A DNA stretch of 64,000 bases, taken from the NCBI GenBank assembly GCA_963674685.2, contig CAXXWT010000009.1, positions 620,001-684,000 of the forward strand, read 5' to 3'. The stretch's first letter is position 1. Each line of letters starts with the position of its first letter. The notes beneath the pieces are model-generated. The model ran no database searches. It was not told where the DNA came from and saw nothing but the letters and a program-made list of their open reading frames with translations. The DNA is from G963674685 sp963674685 (lineage in GTDB: Bacteria; Lernaellota; Lernaellaia; JACKCT01). The position numbers were made by a program, and so were the translations under genes. Positions 8,185 through 16,106 of this stretch are shown here, piece by piece.

Positions 8185-9867
8185 GTGGCGCAATATGTCA
8201 TGATGGGAACAGCCACGGGAGTCTCGACTTTGAACTTGGATCTTTGGACCGTATTGCCGGAAATTCTGCTGTTGCTGGTGTTCGCCTTTCTTCTCGGCGC
8301 TTTGGCCGAGCGCCTGAAGCAAAGCGCGGTGCTTGGCTACTTGCTGGCGGGAACGATCTGCGGTCCCTTTATTTTCAGCGCCCATGCCGTTCATAATCTC
8401 GCCGAACTGGGCGTCGCGCTTTTGCTGTTTACAATCGGCCTTGAATTTTCCATCGGCAAGCTTAGAAGAATCGGCAATATCGCAGCCATAGGCGGTTCGA
8501 TGCAGGTCATCGTTACGGCCTTGGTATTTACTCTTTTCTTTAGGCTTTTCAGGCCCTGGAACACAGCCGTCGCTTTGAGCTTCATGGTGGCGCTAAGTTC
8601 AACGGCGATTGTGCTTCGCGTTTTGACCGATCATGCCGAAATCGACTCCGTTCGCGGCAGGAGCGTGCTGGGAATCCTGCTGCTTCAGGACATGGCCGTG
8701 GTGCCGCTGGTTTTAATCGTGTCCATCATGGGCGATCAATCCGGCGAGGGAAGCGTCGCGGGAAAAATAGCATTCATTTTATTTGCCGCCGCCGGTCTGG
8801 TCGTGGGATTCTACTTTATCTTTTACCACATCGTCCCGCACCTGTTGAAACAAACGGAGATCATGCGTAGCGGCGATCTCGTCAGTTTGCTCGGAATCAT
8901 TTCCGCCCTCGGGGCCGCGTGGATATTTCACGCGGTAGGATTGTCCGCCGCTCTCGGCGCTTTCCTGGCGGGAATCATCCTCGCCGAATCGCCGTACGCG
9001 ACGCAGGTTCGCGTGCAAATCAGTTCGATTCGCGCTCTTTTCGTTACGTTGTTTTTCACATCCATCGGCCTTTTGGCGGAGCCGAAGTGGATTTTATGGA
9101 ATCTGCCTTTGGTTCTCTTCGGTGTCCTGGTCGTTTTCGGTCTTAAAACAGTTATTGTATATTTTGTCGCCAGATTGTTTCGCATCGGAAGACTCAACTC
9201 CCTGGCCGTCGGCATATCGTTGGCGCAAGTGGGCGAGTTCGCCTTCGTTCTGGGGATGGGCGCGAGGCAGTATGGATTGATCATCGAAAAAACATTTAAT
9301 CTGATTGTGTCGGTGACGATCATTTCCATGTTCGTGTCGCCAATGCTTGTTGCAAAAGCATCGGCCATTTCCTTATGGCTATGGCGGAAGTTGTTTCGCA
9401 CACCCGTGGCAGGCGAGATACAATCCAATGAGAGTATTCCAAAGGATCATCAAAAGACCATTATAATCGGCTTCGGCCCGGCGGGACAGAAAGTGGCGGA
9501 AGTGCTGACGGAAAACGAAAAGATTCCGATGATTGTTGAACAAAATCCCGGTACAGCCAAAAAAGCGCAAAGCCTGGGATTGCCCGTTTTAATCGGCGAT
9601 GCGACGCATGACGAAATACTGATTCATGCCGGAATCAGGGGCGCTGAAATGGTTGTTGTGACTTTGCCTAATCCGGAATCCACTGTGGCGGTTATCGCAA
9701 ACATACGTGACATTGCGCCCAGGGCAAGGATTGTCGCCAGGGCTCGATATCACCGGTTCCTGTCCGACCTGGAAAAAGCCGGGGCGTTTCGGGTCGTTGA
9801 TGAGGAAAACGAGGTTGGCGTTCATCTGGCCCGCCAGGCGCTGGAATTAATTAATCGACACTCTTGA
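8185..9867 (+). CDS. CPA2-family monovalent cation:proton antiporter with TrkA-N domain (KefB-like)
   Basis: The protein has about twelve membrane helices (residues about 15-400) of the Na+/H+ exchanger CPA2 fold. A cytoplasmic RCK/TrkA-N Rossmann domain follows, with its nucleotide-binding loop at IIIGFGPAGQKVAEVL. It would exchange K+ or Na+ for protons under control of a bound nucleotide. Motifs such as LGYLLAGTICGP, LFTIGLEFS and VALSSTAIVLRVL are typical. The start is uncertain: GTG at 8185, ATG at 8200/8203, or a TTG at 8230 that has GGGAG at the right distance and would start nearer the conserved region. Confidence 0.87.
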   Translation: MAQYVMMGTATGVSTLNLDLWTVLPEILLLLVFAFLLGALAERLKQSAVLGYLLAGTICGPFIFSAHAVHNLAELGVALLLFTIGLEFSIGKLRRIGNIAAIGGSMQVIVTALVFTLFFRLFRPWNTAVALSFMVALSSTAIVLRVLTDHAEIDSVRGRSVLGILLLQDMAVVPLVLIVSIMGDQSGEGSVAGKIAFILFAAAGLVVGFYFIFYHIVPHLLKQTEIMRSGDLVSLLGIISALGAAWIFHAVGLSAALGAFLAGIILAESPYATQVRVQISSIRALFVTLFFTSIGLLAEPKWILWNLPLVLFGVLVVFGLKTVIVYFVARLFRIGRLNSLAVGISLAQVGEFAFVLGMGARQYGLIIEKTFNLIVSVTIISMFVSPMLVAKASAISLWLWRKLFRTPVAGEIQSNESIPKDHQKTIIIGFGPAGQKVAEVLTENEKIPMIVEQNPGTAKKAQSLGLPVLIGDATHDEILIHAGIRGAEMVVVTLPNPESTVAVIANIRDIAPRARIVARARYHRFLSDLEKAGAFRVVDEENEVGVHLARQALELINRHS

Positions 9868-9890
9868 ATTTGTTCGTATTTACTGTGGTT

Positions 9891-11540
9891 TTAATCGCCT
9901 TTGATTACGGCGGGCTCCCATTCCAGGCGGCCGGGAATTTCCTCCGGAAGCGGGTGCGTTCTCCAGGTTCTTTTCGTGAACTCGGGCTGCTGGGAAATTC
10001 CGGTGCGAAGCTTGAAGTTCGTATGCCGGATCATCGCGGGAATGATGATTCCGGATATCAGTTTCTCTTTTCGATTCAATGCGCCGGTTGCATTTTGCAG
10101 CCTTTCGGAAAGTTCGCCCAGCCATGCCGCCGTTTCGCGATTCACGAATTTACCGGAGGCCGGTATCAGCAACTTGGCCGCGCTCGCTTCCGTCTTATAC
10201 CTTTCGGCTTTGGCGCGCACGCGGGGATTTTCGTGATCTTTGAGATTTACGTACCCCGTCAGCCAGTCCTCCACGACGCGGAATGCCGAGGGCCCGAGTC
10301 TCTCGAATTCCTCGTGGTACAAACGGCGCTGGATCGCCGACATTTCCTGTCGCGAGATGTGGGGATGCGCGAATCCCAGCGTAAAACCGTCATGCTTGCG
10401 GTTGTTGGCGGCGACTTCCGGCAAAAATCTCTTTTCCGAATTCAGACGTTTTTCCATCGGCGTTCCCCGGGGAGCCCCGTAAATGAGAAACTGACTCATG
10501 GAAGGACGCAGGCTCAGAAGCTCCTCGTATTCCTCGCGGATGATTCCGGCGGTTTGATAATCGAAACCGATGATCATGGAGGCCAGGACGCTGATGCCGT
10601 GGCGCTGAAAATCCGCGAACAATTCCGCGTATGATTTGCCGTTTTGCTTGGAGTAACCGGAACGCTTGCCTTCGTACCCGATCCATATCCAATCGATTCC
10701 CATTTCGACCAGTTCTTCGGCCGTGTATTGGGACAGGGCTTTGACGCTGCTGAACACGCTCATGGAAAGAGGCGGCAGGTCGGAGTTGCGTATGGCTTCG
10801 AGGAAACCCCGTCCGCGCTTTTGATCCAAAAGAAAATCTTCGTCGTTGATCCAAAATTTGTCGATTCCCGGATGCTTGTCGCGCATATCGCGGATCGCTT
10901 CGAGGATGGACGGACCGTCGGGAAGAAACTTGATGTGCTTTCTTTTGAAATAATGCGATGTGGCGCAGAAATCGCACCCGTTGGGACATCCGAGGCCGGC
11001 GAAAATGTATCCTGTTTTCCCCGGCAGCGGGATGGAAAACAAGGATTGCGTTTGCGTGATGTCCGGTTGTGCGATGGGCGCGTCGACGGGTTCGCCGAGC
11101 AGCGACCGCATGAATGCCACGCCTTCGCCCCGGCAGATGTAATCCGCCAGAGGCTCTAGTTCCTCGCCCAGCGCCGTGCCGTATCCGCCCAGGATGATTC
11201 TCGACCGCGGGGCATGCTTGCGCGCGGCCTCGATCATCGGAATCATTTTATGTTTGGTGCAACTGACGAAGGCGATGCCCACGTAGTCGTACCCCTTTTT
11301 CAATTCCGAAATGAATTGCTTCATGGTGGGATAATGCAGCGTGGTCGCTTGCGCTTTGATATTTTCGGCGATGAAGTCGATGCCCCACTGCGTCGTCGTG
11401 GCGCGCACCCGAAAAGGTCCCTGCGCCCACATGATCTGATGCGTTCCTTCGGCGGCCACGCCGAATCCGTCTCCGTGTTTCATCCCGAAAGGTCGGCAGA
11501 CACTGGACAATAAAACGGTCTTTTCACGATTTGACGGCAT
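9891..11540 (-). CDS. B12-binding-domain radical SAM protein
   Basis: The 549-residue protein has an N-terminal cobalamin-binding-like Rossmann region (GIAFVSCTKH to IILGGYGTALG). The radical SAM core follows, with CPNGCDFC (CxxxCxxC) as the [4Fe-4S] ligand set. The remainder resembles uncharacterised B12-radical SAM proteins that methylate or rearrange unactivated carbons. No substrate can be inferred, since neighbours are not biosynthetic. The ATG at 11540 has GGAAAGGA about 6 bases upstream, and a longer open frame upstream is probably leader. An insertion sequence sits about 140 bases upstream. Confidence 0.85.
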   Translation of the reverse strand: MPSNREKTVLLSSVCRPFGMKHGDGFGVAAEGTHQIMWAQGPFRVRATTTQWGIDFIAENIKAQATTLHYPTMKQFISELKKGYDYVGIAFVSCTKHKMIPMIEAARKHAPRSRIILGGYGTALGEELEPLADYICRGEGVAFMRSLLGEPVDAPIAQPDITQTQSLFSIPLPGKTGYIFAGLGCPNGCDFCATSHYFKRKHIKFLPDGPSILEAIRDMRDKHPGIDKFWINDEDFLLDQKRGRGFLEAIRNSDLPPLSMSVFSSVKALSQYTAEELVEMGIDWIWIGYEGKRSGYSKQNGKSYAELFADFQRHGISVLASMIIGFDYQTAGIIREEYEELLSLRPSMSQFLIYGAPRGTPMEKRLNSEKRFLPEVAANNRKHDGFTLGFAHPHISRQEMSAIQRRLYHEEFERLGPSAFRVVEDWLTGYVNLKDHENPRVRAKAERYKTEASAAKLLIPASGKFVNRETAAWLGELSERLQNATGALNRKEKLISGIIIPAMIRHTNFKLRTGISQQPEFTKRTWRTHPLPEEIPGRLEWEPAVIKGD

Positions 11541-11674
11541 AATGCATTCCTTTCCAAAAAATTGACTGGATGAATGATCCCAAAAGATCGGCCAAATGAT
11601 TCCGGCTCCGACGCATGGTAGGGCGAATTGCGAAAAGACTTTGTTAAACAAATGTAAAACTCGATGACGTGAAA

Positions 11675-11702
11675 AGTCGGAATGGGCGCACGTCAGGATT
11701 GT
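11675..11702 (+). repeat. IS left end: target duplication plus terminal inverted repeat
   Basis: AGTCGGAAT (11675-11683) is the 9-bp target duplication, repeated exactly at 13501-13509. GGGCGCACGTCAGGATTGT (11684-11702) is the terminal inverted repeat and matches the other end in 18 of 19 positions. Confidence 0.92.
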
Positions 11703-11711
11703 GAGATGAGG

Positions 11712-13060
11712 TCATGATGCGTGTCTTTCGGCCCGTCGTTCCCAGAAATCCTCGAAGCGTCCGCTCAGGATGCAGCATCGCAGGGCGATGATGGCGTTAG
11801 CGCCTCGGAGCGTCCAATGCATCCCCGCCCGTTTGAGGCGCGTGCCGACGACGAGTTTGCATCCGGCCTCGACGACTCCCGTCGAGGTGCACAGACCTTT
11901 CTTTCGGAATTCCGGGTAGCGCATCCTTTGTCGATTTCGGCGGATGTACTTGGCGCATTTGCGCGCCTCTTCGTTTGTTTCGGCGTGGCGGCGCAAGGCG
12001 CGCATCAACTCGTTCAGGCGTCCTTCGTCGAGTTCGTCACATCGCCGCTTCGCCCACGTCGCCGCCGTGTCGCTGGTCGCCCCGTAGATCGCTTTGCCCA
12101 CGTCGGAGAGATGCTGCTTGACGTGGAAGCGATCCACGATCTGAATCGCGTCGGGAAAGCGCTCGTCGGCCAGATTCCAGATCCACGGCGCTCCGTCGCC
12201 CAAAACCACCTGCCGCCGGGCCTTGTCGAATCCCGTCCGCCGCGCCTGGCGCTCCACGCGTTCCGCAAACGCCGACGGCGTCTCGTCCGTGTCCGCCTGC
12301 GCCGCGCTTTCGATCGCGGCGGAGTACGTCACCGACCCGTCGTCCCGCTCCGGCGTCCCGTCCTTGTTCCGGGATTCCGCCGTCCACGTCGTGACGAGCT
12401 TGACCTCGCGAGTTTTCGACGATCCGTCCGGCTGTTTTCCCGCCCGGCCCGCCAGATACTCCTTGCGCATCGGCAGGCCCGTGCCGTCCATCCCCAGGTA
12501 CATTGTCGGCGCCAAAGGCTCCCCCGACTCATCTCCTTCCTGCTCCGCCTCGGCGATTTCCCGGCCCAGTGCCTCCGCCGTCCGCTCCACCTGCTTGGCG
12601 TCCACCGCGACGCCCCCCAATTCCCGGAGCAATGTTTCCCCTTCGGCGAAACTCACCATCGACGCCGTCAGCCCGGTCATCCGCACCAGCGCCGGCGACA
12701 GGGACGCGCCCTCGATTCCCAGATCACGGTCTCGGGGACAAAATCCCGCCCCGCACGACGGGCAGTGATAATAGGCCCGGGACAAGGCGATCGCGCCCAG
12801 CACGGTCTTGAAAGTCTTCTGCCGCCGGCCCGCGTACCGCGCCTCGCGCCCGCAACGGCACACAAGCGTCGGCCCGACGTGATCCGACGCGTCGGCGTTC
12901 AATCGACGCTCCACCGCCCGAGCCGCCAAGGACAAGGCCCGACGGCGCGCCGCCGTTTCTATCGCCTCGAAATCGATCCCCGAAACGGCGCCCGGACCGA
13001 TCAGCGCCTCGATTTCGGCTTCGATTTCCGCCGCGAAGGCGATTTTGAAGCCCCCTTTTT
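11712..13060 (-). CDS. Transposase orfB, catalytic part (ISKra4-like), read after -1 frameshift
   Basis: The frame encodes the catalytic half of the transposase. A Cys-rich zinc-binding segment (CRCGREARYAGRR to HCPSCGAGFCP) is followed by a DDE-type core: YLGMDGTG gives the first Asp, VVLGDGAPWIW the second, and STGVVEAGCKLVVG the Glu. The frame is open to 13334, but upstream of about 13060 its residues are an out-of-frame reading of orfA (Gly-rich, no family resemblance). The real product is therefore most likely an orfA-orfB fusion of about 567 residues made by -1 slippage. Ends at 11712, just inside the left repeat. Confidence 0.88.
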
Positions 13061-13414
13061 CGCCGCCTCCTCCGAGGCCGCCTGCACCGGCTCCAACTCC
13101 GCGTCGGCCCATTGTTCCGCCGACTTCAAAACCTCCTTGACTAGCGCACGAAACTCCCGCGCATTCTGAATCTGTCCTTGAACCATGGTCGCGGCTTCTT
13201 TTGTCAGATATCGCGTGCGCGTCTTTCCCCGGTCTTGTGTCGTGAGAGTGTAATACGGTCCGTGGCGGGCCGAAGGATCCTTTTGGCAAGGGCAGCTCTT
13301 CTGGCCGCACTTCATCCAACGTTCGCCGACCCACCCACTACGCATCGGGTGCGGATGGCTCAATCTCTCGGACAATATCCTGGTCCGCGATCCCGGATCG
13401 GAAATGGTTGGCAT
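13001..13414 (-). CDS. IS orfA: N-terminal DUF6788-like part of the transposase
   Basis: The 137-residue frame begins MPTISDP. It contains the motif MKCGQKSCPCQKDPSARHGPY and KTRTRYL typical of short DUF6788-like proteins associated with ISKra4-type elements, probably DNA-binding. AGGAG lies 6 bases before the ATG. Beyond about codon 118 the residues become a low-complexity Lys/Ser/Arg tail, consistent with the biological frame switching to orfB at the slippery run 13051-13060. Read without slippage it gives a short protein that may regulate transposition. Confidence 0.8.
   Translation of the reverse strand: MPTISDPGSRTRILSERLSHPHPMRSGWVGERWMKCGQKSCPCQKDPSARHGPYYTLTTQDRGKTRTRYLTKEAATMVQGQIQNAREFRALVKEVLKSAEQWADAELEPVQAASEEAAKKGASKSPSRRKSKPKSRR
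13051..13060 (-). promoter_or_regulatory. Probable programmed -1 frameshift site of the IS
   Basis: The minus-strand sequence is AAAAAGGGGG. In the orfA frame it reads AAA AAG GGG; one base back it reads the orfB frame (GAA AAA GGG). The orfB product resumes recognisable sequence right here while orfA degenerates, which places the shift at this run. Confidence 0.65.
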
Positions 13415-13481
13415 GGAATACTCCTACAGTTATAATAACTGTAGGATACGCCAAAAAAACAGCCGACGCAAGAAATTTCCA

Positions 13482-13509
13482 ACATTCCTGACGTGCGCCC
13501 AGTCGGAAT
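13482..13509 (-). repeat. IS right end: terminal inverted repeat plus target duplication
   Basis: ACATTCCTGACGTGCGCCC (13482-13500) is the inverted copy of the left end, with AGTCGGAAT (13501-13509) as the second copy of the target duplication. Confidence 0.92.
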
Positions 13510-13543
13510 GGATTAATATCGCTTCGGAAGTTAGTATGAGAAT

Positions 13544-14434
13544 ATGCGAAGAACCGTGCTTCCCATTATTATTTTCGTCGTCGGCCAACTGGCCTCCGTG
13601 GCGATTCTCGTTTTATGGGTTGTCAATCAGGCCACTACCGACGCGGGCGTCGGGTGGCTGCTTCTGGGGATATTTCTTATGGTGCCGGTCATCGGCGGCG
13701 CGGCGTTGGTTTTCACGTATTGGACGAAGTCCCGCCTGATGGACGACGAGCGCGTGAACTTCATCTCCGGCGTCAGTCATGAATTGTTGACGCCTCTGGC
13801 TTCTTTGCGTCTCTATACCGAGACGATGCAGATTCGCGACATTGACGCGCAAAAGAAAAAAGAAATCCTGACGTCGATGCTGGAGGATATCGAGAGGCTT
13901 TCGGGTTCCATATCGGGGATACTCCTCGCATCGAAACTGGAAAGGGGAAAGACCGTATATCGGTTTGAAAAAAGGGATATGGCGGAGTTTATCGGCCGAT
14001 ATATAGAATCCAATTCGTCTCTGATCGGAAACGCGGAAGTGACCGCGGAACTGGCTTCAAATTGCCTGTGCATGGTTGACGAAAATTCCATGTCCGTCGT
14101 GATGAACAATCTTGTCAGCAACGCAAAACGTTACTCATCGGCCGTTGCAAAAATAAAAATCGGATTGCGGCGGCCGGATGAGAAATGGATATGCGTCAGC
14201 GTCCGCGACGAAGGCGAGGGCATGGGCCGAAAAGACCAGAAGAAGGTTTTCAAGATGTTTTACAGAGTATCCCACTCGCAAGGGGGCATGGGCATAGGCT
14301 TGTACAGCGTCAGGCAAATCATCAAGGCGCATAAAGGCAAAGTGTGGGCCGAAAGCTCCGGCCGCGCCAGGGGAACGTCGATCAATATTCTCCTGCCGGC
14401 GCAGGATGATAGCGAGGACAATGGCAATGGCTGA
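13544..14434 (+). CDS. Sensor histidine kinase with two membrane segments
   Basis: The 296-residue protein has two N-terminal membrane helices (residues about 5-28 and 38-60) joined by a very short periplasmic loop, so it probably senses a membrane or cytoplasmic signal. The HisKA domain has the H-box VSHELLTPLASL, followed by an HATPase domain with N-box NNLVSNAKRYS, G1 box DEGEGMG and G2 box GMGIGLY. The response regulator gene overlaps its end by 8 bases. No strong ribosome site precedes the ATG. The IS ends about 40 bases upstream and may alter its expression. Confidence 0.92.
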   Translation: MRRTVLPIIIFVVGQLASVAILVLWVVNQATTDAGVGWLLLGIFLMVPVIGGAALVFTYWTKSRLMDDERVNFISGVSHELLTPLASLRLYTETMQIRDIDAQKKKEILTSMLEDIERLSGSISGILLASKLERGKTVYRFEKRDMAEFIGRYIESNSSLIGNAEVTAELASNCLCMVDENSMSVVMNNLVSNAKRYSSAVAKIKIGLRRPDEKWICVSVRDEGEGMGRKDQKKVFKMFYRVSHSQGGMGIGLYSVRQIIKAHKGKVWAESSGRARGTSINILLPAQDDSEDNGNG

Positions 14435-15110
14435 TATTCTGGTCGTCGAAGATGAAAGTCATTTGGCCGAAGGCGTCAAACTGAATCTCGAACTTGAAGG
14501 GCACCGGGCGCAAATCGTCCGGCGGGCCGAAGACGCCCTGGGGATATTCACCGATTACGATCTGATGATTCTCGACATCATGCTGCCGGGCATGAGCGGA
14601 CTGGAGCTACTGAAAAAGATCAGGGCCGTCGACAACAAATATCCGGTTTTGATTGTGTCGGCCAAATCCTCGGAAGACGACCTCGTGGAGGGTCTGCGGG
14701 CCGGCGCCGACGATTACATCACGAAACCCTTTTCTCTTCCCGAATTGTTGTTGCGCATTAAGAGGATGCTTGAGCGCCGGCAGTGGTATCGCAAGGCTGC
14801 CGCCGCAAATGAAAAATATTCCTTCGGCGCCTTCTGGATCAATTTCGAAACTTTCGAGGCGAAGACCTCAGGCGGCATCGTCACGCTCACGCAATACGAA
14901 TGCTACGTGATGAAATATCTTATCGAAAACAAGGACCGGCCCGTACCCCGTGAGGAACTGCTGGAAAAAGTCTGGGGATATTCGGTCACGCCGGATACGC
15001 GAACCGTCGATATCTTTATCTTGCGTCTGAGGAAGCTTTTTGAAAACGACCGCAAGGATCCGAAGCACTTGGTCAGCTACCGGGGCGTGGGTTACAGGTT
15101 TTTCGATTGA
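14427..15110 (+). CDS. OmpR/PhoB-family response regulator
   Basis: The 227-residue protein has a receiver domain with the acidic pair VEDE, the phosphoacceptor Asp in LMILDIMLPGMSG, the conserved Ser/Thr region VLIVSAKSS and the Lys in YITKPFSLPELL. A winged-helix DNA-binding domain follows (LTQYECYVMKYL, TVDIFILRLRKLFE, YRGVGYRF). The ATG at 14427 is chosen because GAGG lies 9 bases upstream; ATG at 14421 is the alternative. It is the cognate partner of the overlapping kinase gene. The regulon is unknown. Confidence 0.92.
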   Translation: MADILVVEDESHLAEGVKLNLELEGHRAQIVRRAEDALGIFTDYDLMILDIMLPGMSGLELLKKIRAVDNKYPVLIVSAKSSEDDLVEGLRAGADDYITKPFSLPELLLRIKRMLERRQWYRKAAAANEKYSFGAFWINFETFEAKTSGGIVTLTQYECYVMKYLIENKDRPVPREELLEKVWGYSVTPDTRTVDIFILRLRKLFENDRKDPKHLVSYRGVGYRFFD

Positions 15111-15130
15111 TGAGGTTGGATCCGCTAGCC

Positions 15131-15226
15131 TAGCCACTAGCAAAATTGTTGATTCGAAGCATACCCGCTCGCTCATTCGCCTAAAGCTGACGCTTAAGTC
15201 GAATTTTGCCGCTTTGCAAGTGGCTA
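15131..15226. repeat. Interrupted long inverted repeat between convergent genes
   Basis: The left arm TAGCCACTAGCAAAATT (15131-15147) matches the complement of 15202-15226. The right arm is AATTTTGC, then about 9 extra bases (CGCTTTGCA), then AGTGGCTA. It could fold into a bulged hairpin ending transcription from either side, or be the remnant of a small mobile repeat. Confidence 0.5.
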
Positions 15227-15238
15227 ATCCGCTAACCA

Positions 15239-15943
15239 CTACCTTATGTTGCGCCTGTAGTTGTAGTTGTCCGACACCAGATTCTGACCTTGGCGGATGA
15301 TCGTTGCCGCTTCGGCGTTAGAGACGCCTAGACTTTTAGCAACCTGTCCGACGGCCTTGGAATCATGTTCGCCGCGCTCCCAGGGGCAATATCCGGCCTT
15401 GGCGAGTTTGCGGCATAGGCTTTGGATTTTCTCTTCGTCGAATCCCCACTTTTCCCACTCGGTTTCAGGTATCAGGCGGATGTGAAAAGTCCAGGGCGGG
15501 AGTTGAACATTGTCTTCGACGCGGCCCCTTATGCAAAATTGCGCTTCGACGATCGGGGAAAAATCGGGAGGCAAAAGGGAATCGAGATACACGTTGACCC
15601 GATGGCACGTGTGATCGGGATGGGACGCGTGCATCACGACAAGCGCCTCCCGGATGGTCGCAATGAGCGGTTGCCTTTTGATGTCGCAGGGAACCGATAT
15701 TTCCAGCAAACCCCCGGCTTTGCCGCCCGGCGGCGTGGACGTGCGGGAAACGACCAAGAAGTCGGCGGCTCCCGGATCCCGCTCCGCTTCGATGTTCAGC
15801 GTAAATATTTCCTCTTGGATTTCGGATTTCGGAATGAAAAGCCGCCCAAGCAAAACGGCGAACATCAGTCCCAGGCAGGCGAAAAGTACAAATATGCCCG
15901 TTTTCGTCAGATATATGGCGTCAGCTTTTGTTTTTCGGGGCAT
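15239..15943 (-). CDS. Membrane-anchored protein of unknown function
   Basis: The 234-residue protein has one N-terminal membrane helix (residues about 14-36), followed by a soluble, probably extracytoplasmic, region. The C-terminal 60 residues contain a helical segment GQVAKSLGVSNAEAATIIRQG with a helix-turn-helix-like pattern. No enzyme motif is visible. The ATG at 15943 has AAAGAGG 6 bases upstream. It is convergent with the response regulator gene and probably monocistronic. Confidence 0.65.
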   Translation of the reverse strand: MPRKTKADAIYLTKTGIFVLFACLGLMFAVLLGRLFIPKSEIQEEIFTLNIEAERDPGAADFLVVSRTSTPPGGKAGGLLEISVPCDIKRQPLIATIREALVVMHASHPDHTCHRVNVYLDSLLPPDFSPIVEAQFCIRGRVEDNVQLPPWTFHIRLIPETEWEKWGFDEEKIQSLCRKLAKAGYCPWERGEHDSKAVGQVAKSLGVSNAEAATIIRQGQNLVSDNYNYRRNIR

Positions 15944-16106
15944 GCGCGCCTCTTTAAGGTTCATCTGCATAAAGCGAAATAATAGTGTCCCCGCATCCTT
16001 TTGCCTGTCAACATGCAATCGGGGAGGATTTGTTTTTAAGGAATATTGCGGGCGGCAAGGGGCTGTGTTAGTCATTTGTTAGCATTTTTTTGGTGAGGAG
16101 AAAAAT

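Larger units (their letters stand above)
11684..13500 (-). mobile_element. Complete ISKra4-family-like insertion sequence, 1817 bp
   Basis: The element is bounded by 19-bp inverted repeats with one mismatch and flanked by an exact 9-bp direct repeat, AGTCGGAAT. It carries two overlapping minus-strand frames that together encode a zinc-finger DDE transposase. Both ends, both frames and the target duplication are intact, indicating a fairly recent insertion. It lies in the intergenic region between the divergent radical SAM and histidine kinase genes. Family assignment rests on the transposase; name and subgroup would need ISfinder. Confidence 0.93.

Noticed and set aside
15111..15237. Integron attC-like site
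   Set aside because: An inverted repeat with short direct repeats is present, but no RYYYAAC/GTTRRRY core pair at proper spacing and no integrase.
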